Shown here: positions 46,484 to 53,445 of the stretch, in pieces
Numbering within the stretch: the stretch's first letter is position 1
Layout: each line of letters starts with the position of its first letter
Assembly (NCBI GenBank): GCA_019359375.1
Contig: JAHHHL010000003.1
Span: forward strand, 161,114 to 225,113
Source: Lyngbya sp. HA4199-MV5
GTDB lineage: Bacteria; Cyanobacteriota; Cyanobacteriia; Leptolyngbyales; Leptolyngbyaceae
DNA: 64,000 bases
Direction of reading: 5' to 3'
Position numbers and translations under genes: made by a program
Notes under the pieces: model-generated
The model's database searches: none
Told to the model about the DNA's origin: nothing
Seen by the model: only the letters and a program-made list of their open reading frames with translations

Positions 46484-47056
46484 ATGTATGATCAGCTTGA
46501 ACAGGCGATTCAACGTTTAATACACCTCACTTCAGAGGAAAAGCTTCTGTTGAGGCAGTTGTTTGTTCCTAAGTATTTAGAGAAAGGAGACTATTTCTTA
46601 CGTGCAGGTGAGCCGTGTCAGCATATTGCCTTTATTCAGCAAGGATTGTTGCGTTACTACTTGCTCGGTGACGGTGAAGAATTTACTTACTCTTTTGCTA
46701 AAGAGCACAACTTTATTAGTGACTACGAAAGCCTTCTGTCTTCACAGCCGTCTAAGAAGAGCATTCAAGCATTAGAAAGCTGTTCGCTACTGGTTATTAC
46801 GTATGAAAATTTTCAACTAATTTATCGACAGTTTGAAGAAGGAGAACGGCTGGGACGATTGCTGCTTGAAGCTGTCTTTGTCAAGATCATTCAGCAGTTA
46901 ACGTCGCTCTATCAAGATTCGCCGGAAGAACGGTATCAGTTTTTTCTTGAGCATTTCTCAGAGATTCAGCAGCGCATTCCTCAATACTATGTTGCGTCCT
47001 ATGTGGGGGTGAAGCCGCAGTCGTTAAGCCGTATTCGTCGTCGGCTTGGCATTTGA
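46484..47056 (+). CDS. Crp/Fnr-family transcription regulator
   Basis: I start this 190-residue protein at the ATG at 46484 (MYDQLEQAIQRLIHL); a longer frame from 46376 adds an unlikely leader. It has a cyclic-nucleotide-binding-like domain (YLEKGDYFLRAGEPCQHIAF, GLLRYYLLGDGEEFTYSF) and a C-terminal helix-turn-helix (YVASYVGVKPQSLSRIRRRL). This matches the Crp/Fnr class in which the cNMP pocket is often degenerate. It likely regulates an accessory set of genes. The next gene, encoding a DUF1772 membrane protein, is 230 bases downstream on the same strand and may be a target. Confidence 0.88.
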   Translation: MYDQLEQAIQRLIHLTSEEKLLLRQLFVPKYLEKGDYFLRAGEPCQHIAFIQQGLLRYYLLGDGEEFTYSFAKEHNFISDYESLLSSQPSKKSIQALESCSLLVITYENFQLIYRQFEEGERLGRLLLEAVFVKIIQQLTSLYQDSPEERYQFFLEHFSEIQQRIPQYYVASYVGVKPQSLSRIRRRLGI

Positions 47057-47178
47057 GCACAAGATCCCCTTGATGAACCTGAGTGAATGACTTCTGCTGT
47101 GGACAGCGGTACCTTGAGCTATAGGTTGGGAACAAGAAGTAAGTAACATCGACTTTTGTCAGTTGCGTCGAGTCTGCG

Positions 47179-47188
47179 CCCCCCCCCC
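47179..47188. repeat. Run of ten C residues
   Basis: Ten consecutive cytosines occur in the gap between the Crp/Fnr-like gene and the DUF1772 gene, followed by TGTTGGGTTTCATACTT and its partly complementary CAACCCAACC. The run lies about 100 bases before the DUF1772 start, so length changes could alter promoter spacing. Confidence 0.9.
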
Positions 47189-47286
47189 GCAGATGTTGGG
47201 TTTCATACTTCAACCCAACCTACGCTGGTTATTTAATTTGCGATCCTTAGCAATTTTGCCTCAGCGCATTCATTTCGGAGGAAACG

Positions 47287-47748
47287 ATGGTTATTCTCAT
47301 ACTTAAAACAATTTCAGTCATCGTCGCAGGTTTGATGGTTGGCAATGAACTTGCCGTCGGTGCGTTTGTGCATCCGCGCCTTTCGGCTTTGGATGACAAG
47401 ACTCACGCGGCTTCTGCTCAAGCGCTCGCTCGTGTTTATGGTGCTGCGATGCCTATCTGGTATGCGGCTGTTTTAATCTTGACAGTCGCGCTTACGCTTG
47501 TCATGCAGCCGTGGTCAATAGCCACTGAGATTGCTGCCGTCGCCGCTGCTATTTGGCTTGGCTCCATCGTTTTTACCCTTGTGTTTCCAGTACCCATTAA
47601 CAATCAGGTGATTCGTTGGGATTTGGACGCGTTGCCCGACAACTGGAAAGCCTTGCGGAAGCAATGGGATCAATTTCATGCCATTCGCGTCGTCATGCTT
47701 CTACTTGCGTTAACGTGTCTTACAATTGCCTGTTTTATTGCTGAGTAA
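47287..47748 (+). CDS. DUF1772-family membrane protein
   Basis: This 153-residue protein has four membrane segments (ISVIVAGLMVGNELAVGAFV, YAAVLILTVALTLVM, AAVAAAIWLGSIVFTLVF, AIRVVMLLLALTCLTIACF) and the conserved NELAVGAFVHP and FPVPINNQVIRWD of the DUF1772 (anthrone-oxygenase-like) family. The function in bacteria is unknown. GGAGG a few bases before ATG 47287 is an excellent ribosome-binding site. Together with the downstream membrane protein gene it could form a two-gene unit under the preceding Crp/Fnr-like regulator. Confidence 0.85.
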   Translation: MVILILKTISVIVAGLMVGNELAVGAFVHPRLSALDDKTHAASAQALARVYGAAMPIWYAAVLILTVALTLVMQPWSIATEIAAVAAAIWLGSIVFTLVFPVPINNQVIRWDLDALPDNWKALRKQWDQFHAIRVVMLLLALTCLTIACFIAE

Positions 47749-47813
47749 GTGTGACACAACCTTGCGCGGGAGCCAAACGATGAGAGGCGATCGATCTCAA
47801 AGGAGGGAACGTC

Positions 47814-48320
47814 ATGACAGTGAGTCACGGATTGATTACCACATTTTTTATCGTGGCGATCACCAGCCTATCTGTTGGCTATGGGTTTGGCGTGAGAGCG
47901 CAACGGCTTCCCTTTACAGCAGAGATTGGCTTTACCGAATCGCAGTGGCAATTTCTGCGGTGGTGGGTCAAATTGGCTTTAGTGGCTGGGGTTTTACTGC
48001 CGATCGCCCTACTCGTTCAGGCGTGGGGACACTCTTCTTCTTCAATCTTTTGGGGCAGTTACCTGCTCGTCGTCGCGGTGCAGCTTCTCTCTGAGCGAGT
48101 GTTGAGTCAGTGGCTCGTTCCCAGCGTTGTGGTACCGATCGGCTTTTGCTATACGGCGTTTCGGCTGTGGCAATTACTGGATGGCCTCACACAGCTATCA
48201 TTGTCGCGTCTTGCATTGATCGGCTTTGGGGGTGTTGTCCTCTTCTGGGCTGCCAATTTGGTGATGTTGAGCATCATGGCAATGCCAACGGTGTATCAAA
48301 GTCAGAAATTTCAAGAGTAG
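47814..48320 (+). CDS. Small integral membrane protein
   Basis: I do not recognise the family. The 168-residue product has four to five membrane segments (LITTFFIVAITSLSVGYGFG, LALVAGVLLPIALLVQAW, SYLLVVAVQLLSERVL, LIGFGGVVLFWAANLVML). AAAGGAGG seven bases before the ATG gives a clear start. It follows the DUF1772 gene by 65 bases on the same strand. No function can be assigned. Confidence 0.8.
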   Translation: MTVSHGLITTFFIVAITSLSVGYGFGVRAQRLPFTAEIGFTESQWQFLRWWVKLALVAGVLLPIALLVQAWGHSSSSIFWGSYLLVVAVQLLSERVLSQWLVPSVVVPIGFCYTAFRLWQLLDGLTQLSLSRLALIGFGGVVLFWAANLVMLSIMAMPTVYQSQKFQE

Positions 48321-48546
48321 ATTTGGGGGGCTAATTCAGAGAGTGACTATAGGAATGATGTCAACACAGGCGCGATCGTTGACACAAGAATAGCTATGGA
48401 CGATAGACACGCGATCGTGCGGCTGTCTTGCAACGGGTCGCACAGGCAATCAATACTATCGTCGATTGACGACAGCAAAGTAATCTGGCGGCAACAGGTA
48501 TTTTTTGAGGGAGTACTATGAGAGAAAGGAAGCATTCAGCGCACTG

Positions 48547-48600
48547 ATGCGGAGAGAGCTAATGCAAGAATCAGTGATTAATCGACTAACACATGGGTAG
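48547..48600 (+). pseudogene. Remnant of an Rpn-type nuclease C-terminus
   Basis: The short frame MRRELMQESVINR, followed by LTHG and a stop, resembles the REGMMRESVIYQDI segment of the Rpn-type protein encoded at 30651-31493. The rest of the gene is absent. The remnant overlaps the start of the glycosyltransferase gene at 48593, so that gene uses a start codon inside the relic. Confidence 0.5.
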
Positions 48601-49561
48601 TGATCGCCAAACGACTTATACTGTGATTGCCTACATCACGGCGTATGAGGATGAAATTGCCCTGAATGCGTGCGTTGCGGCATTGCGATCGCAGACCTAC
48701 TCCATCCAGCACATTCTGATCGTTGATAACTCACGGCAACCGCTTCAACTGGCAGAGGCAAATCACACTGACGATCGGATCATAATCTGGCACCACCCCG
48801 AAAATATTGGCATTGCGGGAGGGATGGCGCTGGCGACTCAGTGGGCTGTGCAGCACGAGTACGATTTCCTGTGGACATTTGACCAGGACAGCGCTCCGGC
48901 TTCTGATTGTCTAGAAAACTTGCTCCGGGCGTATAGTGATTTGGCAACGGAGGATTATGCGATCGGGATGATGGCACCCACCGCGATCGATGCTCGTACA
49001 GGTCAAATTGTGAAGCCGAGTCGGTTTCTGGGCGATCGCTTTCGAGGCTTTTTGCCAAACAATCCAATCGCGCCCTATGAATGCGATGCGCCGATTACGT
49101 CTGGTGCGCTGGTGTGGCTCAAGACGGTCGATCGCGTGGAGCCTCCAGACACAAGACTGTTTATTGATGGCATTGATCTCGATTATGGATTGCGATTGAG
49201 ACAAGCAGGCTTTCAAAATTTGGTGGTCCCTGGTGCAACCATGTATCATCGGTTTGGCGTGCCATTTCAAGTTGAGTTATTTGGTAAAAAGAAGGCGTTT
49301 CAGCTTTATGCGCCGTTGCGGTATTACTACATTTGTCGCAATCATACCTATCTTGAATTACGGCATTCAAAAGGCTTGTATCGATTGACCTGTAGCCTGA
49401 GACGCGTAAAGTTTTTAGTCATGACACTGCTTAAAATTGTGGCATTTGACTCCGGTGAAAAGTGGCGAAAAGCGATCGCCTGCCTTGTGGGAACGTATCA
49501 TGGTTTTCTAGGAAAAATAGGGAGTGGGGAGTGGGGAGTGGGGAGTGGTGAATGTAAATAA
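48593..49561 (+). CDS. Family 2 glycosyltransferase, rhamnosyltransferase-like
   Basis: This 322-residue GT-A enzyme has VIAYITAYEDEIALNACVAA, VDNSRQPLQL, HHPENIGIAGGMALATQW, and the catalytic metal site FDQDSAPA, typical of rhamnosyltransferase-like GT2 proteins. A later segment, LFIDGIDLDYGLRLRQAGF, also fits the group. The end, [16 protein letters not shown], is encoded by GGGAGTG heptamers and is unlike family C-termini. Its last 38 bases overlap the next glycosyltransferase frame. The start lies in a pseudogene relic with no ribosome-binding site. Confidence 0.85.
   Translation: MGSDRQTTYTVIAYITAYEDEIALNACVAALRSQTYSIQHILIVDNSRQPLQLAEANHTDDRIIIWHHPENIGIAGGMALATQWAVQHEYDFLWTFDQDSAPASDCLENLLRAYSDLATEDYAIGMMAPTAIDARTGQIVKPSRFLGDRFRGFLPNNPIAPYECDAPITSGALVWLKTVDRVEPPDTRLFIDGIDLDYGLRLRQAGFQNLVVPGATMYHRFGVPFQVELFGKKKAFQLYAPLRYYYICRNHTYLELRHSKGLYRLTCSLRRVKFLVMTLLKIVAFDSGEKWRKAIACLVGTYHGFLGKIGSGEWGVGSGECK
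49520..49547. repeat. Four GGGAGTG heptamers at a gene junction
   Basis: Four exact GGGAGTG units (the complement of CACTCCC) lie where one glycosyltransferase frame ends and the next begins. They encode the last residues of the first and, if started at ATG 49524, the first residues of the second. Confidence 0.9.
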
Positions 49562-50513
49562 AAAGATTGTAGTTTCGATTATTTTAGTGAACTATAACGG
49601 TGCAGAGGTTGTGCTAGATTGTTTGCGATCGCTCCTGCAATATCTGCACACGGTTCCCTACGAAATTATTGTGGTTGATAATGCATCTACCGATGGGAGT
49701 GCAACTTTAATTGCTGAGACTTTTCCAACTGTAAACTTGCTTAAACAGATAGAAAATCAAGGGTTTGGGGCAGGAAATAATGTGGGATCAACACAAGCAA
49801 ACGGAGAGTTTCTCTTTTTCTTGAATACCGATACATTATTAAGCAGTGATGTGTTACCTCCTCTAGTCACGCTCATGAAGGAGCATCCAGAGGTCGGCAT
49901 TATTGGTCCGAAATTATTGAATGCAGATGGTAGTTTGCAGGTGTCGATCGCGTCAGAAATTAGCATTGCCGGAGAATATCAAACGCTCAAGCAGTTGAAG
50001 CAAGCGAACAACCCTCAGCACCGAGAAACAATTGAACAGCGGTTTGCACAATTACACACTGTTGATATTGTCATTGGTGCCGCCTTTTTCATGCGGAAGT
50101 CGTTGTTTGAGGTGCTCGATGGTTTTGATGAAACCTTTTTTATGTACTTTGAAGAATCGGATTTGTGTCAAAGGGCGCGCGATCGAGGCTGGAAGATTCT
50201 TTACACACCGGAAGTCTCAATGATTCATCTGGGCGGCTACTCTGTGAGCAAGATATCTGACCGGATGCGGTTGGAATATCGTCGTAGCCAGCTTTACTAT
50301 TATCGCAAGCATCGTCCGGCTTGGGAGCAAATTCTGCTCAGGTTCTATTTAGCGATTAAGTTTACGATCGCCACCTTAAAATCGTTTAACTCAAGCAATC
50401 TTAAACTACTGTATTTAGTTCTAGACCTCTACCACTATCCCATCACGTTGCATCCCATACAGCGCACATTGGCTGGTGCCTCGTCTGTAGATCCAGGCAA
50501 ACTCAGCAGGTAG
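49524..50513 (+). CDS. Family 2 glycosyltransferase
   Basis: This 329-residue GT-A enzyme has VVSIILVNYNGAEVVLDCLR, EIIVVDNASTDGSATLI, NLLKQIENQGFGAGNNVG and the DxD metal site in FFLNTDTLL. FDETFFMYFEESDLCQRARD is typical of GT2 rhamnosyl- and related transferases. ATG 49524 and GTG 49545 or 49548 are possible starts; the residues before VNVNKK come from the heptamer repeat. A GT4 gene and a nuclease-like gene follow, so this is a small exopolysaccharide or surface-glycan locus. Confidence 0.88.
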   Translation: MGSGEWGVVNVNKKIVVSIILVNYNGAEVVLDCLRSLLQYLHTVPYEIIVVDNASTDGSATLIAETFPTVNLLKQIENQGFGAGNNVGSTQANGEFLFFLNTDTLLSSDVLPPLVTLMKEHPEVGIIGPKLLNADGSLQVSIASEISIAGEYQTLKQLKQANNPQHRETIEQRFAQLHTVDIVIGAAFFMRKSLFEVLDGFDETFFMYFEESDLCQRARDRGWKILYTPEVSMIHLGGYSVSKISDRMRLEYRRSQLYYYRKHRPAWEQILLRFYLAIKFTIATLKSFNSSNLKLLYLVLDLYHYPITLHPIQRTLAGASSVDPGKLSR

Positions 50514-50729
50514 CTCAATAGCGCAGCATCAACCTTCAACCAGGGCTATTTTATACAACCGAACGATGGATGAGCAGCGAATGAGAACGGATGAACCCAA
50601 TGTCTTTCCGCCTTGTGTCGATCGCTTATGCGCTTTATTTGCTATCAAGGATGTTGACACTTGAACTCGATGCTTAGAATGAAATAACCAGACTCACGCT
50701 ACAGTGACGGTAATAGCAGAGATAACCAT

Positions 50730-51344
50730 ATGGCTTATAGTGATTTTACGCTTGAGCAAGTCATTGAGCAGTTTGATTTAGCGGTGCAAGAACAGCACCC
50801 CATTCTTGAGAGCCAACCTGTTGCTCCCAGTACACTTCTGGTGCAGATTCTGGAGCGAGAATTACCGTGGGCTGTTGCGGTGGGTTCTGAAATTGCCCGA
50901 TATAGTGGCATTATTGTCCAGGTGCTTTTAGAAGTCCGTGCCTTGAGACAACAACAGATTAGTGTATTTGCCGGGAAGGAATTTAACGTTAATTCAGCCC
51001 AAAAACTGAATGGCTATTGTGATTTTCTAGTGAGTCTTAGCCCTGTGCAGTCGGTGATACAGGCACCTGTTGCCATTGTGGCAGAAGCCAAACGGGGCAT
51101 TTTAGAGAACGGGTTGGGGCAGTGTGTTGCAGGGATGGTTGCGGCTCAACAGTTTAACCAGAAGCATAAGCTTGAAATTCCGCTTGTCTATGGCGGCGTG
51201 ACGGACGGCAGCAAGTGGAAGTTTGTCAAACTTCAAGCGCAACAACTGACGATTGACGTAACAGAATACGATCTTGCGCCCATTGATCGGCTACTGGGCA
51301 TCTTGATGGCGGTGACGACACCACTGGCTACAGCGGTGAAGTAA
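50730..51344 (+). CDS. Unknown protein with nuclease-like motif
   Basis: I do not recognise this 204-residue protein as a named family. The stretch LNGYCDFLVSLSPVQSVIQA, then VAIVAEAKRG, has the D-x(n)-E-x-K arrangement of PD-(D/E)XK nucleases (Asp in GYCDFL, Glu-Ala-Lys in AEAKRG). The rest is helical and has no membrane segment. Many cyanobacteria carry similar proteins. It lies between two glycosyltransferase genes on the same strand, 33 bases before the GT4 gene. The nuclease assignment is a motif-based inference. Confidence 0.6.
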   Translation: MAYSDFTLEQVIEQFDLAVQEQHPILESQPVAPSTLLVQILERELPWAVAVGSEIARYSGIIVQVLLEVRALRQQQISVFAGKEFNVNSAQKLNGYCDFLVSLSPVQSVIQAPVAIVAEAKRGILENGLGQCVAGMVAAQQFNQKHKLEIPLVYGGVTDGSKWKFVKLQAQQLTIDVTEYDLAPIDRLLGILMAVTTPLATAVK

Positions 51345-51377
51345 CATATGGTTCATTACTCATGACAAGCTTGAACG

Positions 51378-52445
51378 ATGACAATTTTGGTGAATCTGTC
51401 TCCGGTTTTGCCGCAACCGACTGGAATTTCAACCTATAGTCTTAACATTATTCAAGAGTTGCGATCGCTTCATCCAAACGTCGTTAGTTCATTTGAAATT
51501 GATGGGTATACCTGGCATCGATCGCCCGCTGATTTAACGGCTGAATATGGGTTGAAAGGTCACTTAAAGCGATTGCTCTGGACGCAGTTTCAGCTTCCTC
51601 GATTCTATCAAAATCTAAAGGCGACGCTCTTATTCTCAGTGTTACCAGAAGCTCCGTTATGGTCAAATTGTCGCTCAGTTGTGATGGTGCATGATCTCAT
51701 TCCACTTCACTTTCCCAGGCGCTTTTCTCCAGGAACGCTTTACAATCGGCACTATATTCCTCAAGTGTTAAAACAGGCAGAACATATCATCTGTAATTCC
51801 AAGGCAACGGCTCAGGATATTGTGCAATTTTGCGGCATTGCAGCCGATCAAATCACGTCGATTCCGCTGGCGTATGATAACCAACATTTTCAATTTCTAG
51901 ATTTACCGACCAAGAACTATTTTCTTTATTTGGGTCGCTTTGCCCCGTACAAAAATGTGCAACGTGCGATCGCGGCGTTTGCAGCCTTACCCAACCATAC
52001 CGACTATGAATTTTGGCTGGCAGGACCACCCGATCAACGCCAGTTACCACGTTTGCAAGCACAAATTGAAGCCTTGAACCTGACGCATCAAATTAAGTTT
52101 TTGAACTATGTGGCTTATGCAGACTTGCCAAAGTTGATTAATCAGGCGATCGGGCTGGTGTTTCCCAGTTTGTGGGAAGGGTTTGGCTTGCCCGCACTCG
52201 AAGCGATGGCATGCGGTACGCCAGTGATTACCTCTAACCTGTCGTCCCTACCCGAAGTGACGGGTGAGGCAGCGCTTTTGGTTGATCCCTATGATGTGGG
52301 CGCGATCGCCGACGCGATGAAGATGCTGGCAAACGACACTCTATTAAGGTCTCAACTGCGTACTGCCAGTCTTGATCGAGCCAATCAATTCAGTTGGGCA
52401 AAGACCGGAAAGGCAACGGCTGACGTTTTGCAACGATTCCTCTAA
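51378..52445 (+). CDS. Family 4 glycosyltransferase
   Basis: This 355-residue GT-B enzyme starts with the nucleotide-free N-domain pattern [18 protein letters not shown], has [13 protein letters not shown] and [15 protein letters not shown], then [20 protein letters not shown] and the E-x7-E motif [20 protein letters not shown] near residue 260. This is the GT4 (WbaZ/mannosyl- or glucosyltransferase-like) class. It follows two GT2 genes in the same direction and probably works on the same surface glycan. The acceptor and sugar are unknown. Confidence 0.9.
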   Translation: MTILVNLSPVLPQPTGISTYSLNIIQELRSLHPNVVSSFEIDGYTWHRSPADLTAEYGLKGHLKRLLWTQFQLPRFYQNLKATLLFSVLPEAPLWSNCRSVVMVHDLIPLHFPRRFSPGTLYNRHYIPQVLKQAEHIICNSKATAQDIVQFCGIAADQITSIPLAYDNQHFQFLDLPTKNYFLYLGRFAPYKNVQRAIAAFAALPNHTDYEFWLAGPPDQRQLPRLQAQIEALNLTHQIKFLNYVAYADLPKLINQAIGLVFPSLWEGFGLPALEAMACGTPVITSNLSSLPEVTGEAALLVDPYDVGAIADAMKMLANDTLLRSQLRTASLDRANQFSWAKTGKATADVLQRFL

Positions 52446-52603
52446 ATTGATAGAAAAAAGATGGGGAGCATGATTTTGACACAAATTCTTTGGGGAAAGC
52501 TGCTTATTCTTCAACATAGGTGAGCTGCTGTATGTGATCTGTATCTTTTGCTGAAATTTAGATCAAGGTGTAAAATTTTCTCGGCGAAAGAGAAAACACT
52601 CAA

Positions 52604-53341
52604 ATGCCAGTCAGTATTGCTTACATCTATTCAGCACTAGACTACTCTAGATATTGCATCGATAGGTTTGACTCTCACCTTAATGGGTTAAGAGGAGAGC
52701 TTGTTTCTGATATTTACTCACGTTCAGTTCAGCCTGGTGATTCAATCAGCACGACTGACAACCCCCTAGAGAAAGCAGATATTGTTTTAGTCTTAGTTAG
52801 CGCTGACTTTCGTAACATGCCTTATTTTCAGAACGGGGCAGAAATCAGAAGAGTTACGGCACGTTATGAACAATCAAATCGAAGTATGGAGTTAATTCTG
52901 TTACTCCTTGATAACGTGTCGTTACCTGTAACTCCTTTGCCACCAAACGTTAGAATATTACCAGCTGATGGTTCGGTAGCTGTGCAGGCTAGTAGACTTA
53001 GCCCAGATTCAAATAGCTATAGCGTGATTTATGAGAGAGTAGTTCGAGACATTAAAGACATCGCCATTGCCACGAATGGACGAAAACCAGTGTCTTCCCC
53101 CGTTCGACTATTTCCGTTAGTATGGATACCAGTCTTAATGGGAACAACATACCTCACTTACGCCGTAACTCGTGCTATTGTTCTTAGTCAACCAGAACCA
53201 GAGCCAACAATAACAGTAGAACCGACAATAACGCCTACAGAACGACCAACGCCAACGATAACACCAACGCCACCAGAAGAAAGAACTCCTGTGCCAGAAG
53301 AAAAAAGAAGTACTCGACCAATAAAAAATGGCATGTGGTAG
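52604..53341 (+). CDS. TIR-like domain protein with membrane anchor and Pro/Thr tail
   Basis: The first 155 residues resemble a TIR domain: SIAYIYSALDYSRYCIDRF, the loop PGDSISTTDNPL, KADIVLVLVSADFRNMPYF and the Glu in NGAEIRRV, at the position of the catalytic Glu of TIR NADases. A single membrane segment follows (LVWIPVLMGTTYLTYAVT), then a tail rich in Pro, Thr and Glu (PTITVEPTITPTE, TPTPPEERTPVPEE). No partner defence gene is adjacent. The DNA is more AT-rich than that of the neighbours. The TIR reading comes from pattern only; activity as NADase or signalling adaptor is open. Confidence 0.65.
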   Translation: MPVSIAYIYSALDYSRYCIDRFDSHLNGLRGELVSDIYSRSVQPGDSISTTDNPLEKADIVLVLVSADFRNMPYFQNGAEIRRVTARYEQSNRSMELILLLLDNVSLPVTPLPPNVRILPADGSVAVQASRLSPDSNSYSVIYERVVRDIKDIAIATNGRKPVSSPVRLFPLVWIPVLMGTTYLTYAVTRAIVLSQPEPEPTITVEPTITPTERPTPTITPTPPEERTPVPEEKRSTRPIKNGMW

Positions 53342-53394
53342 GAGATGCTAAAAGTTTTTAAGAGTAAGATTGCCCGATGTTGAAAGCTGGGCTA

Positions 53395-53411
53395 AAGTAT
53401 GAAACCCAACA
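53395..53411. repeat. 17-bp sequence shared with 47194-47210, opposite strand
   Basis: The complement of this site is TGTTGGGTTTCATACTT, identical to the sequence next to the C10 run. Both lie in gaps beside accessory genes and may be ends of a small dispersed repeat. Confidence 0.7.
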
Positions 53412-53445
53412 AGTTTCAGCGGTACCAAGCTAATTTAAATATCCT

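Noticed and set aside
48110..48334. Frame overlapping the small membrane protein
   Set aside because: It is out of frame with the better supported gene at 47814, which has an AAAGGAGG site.
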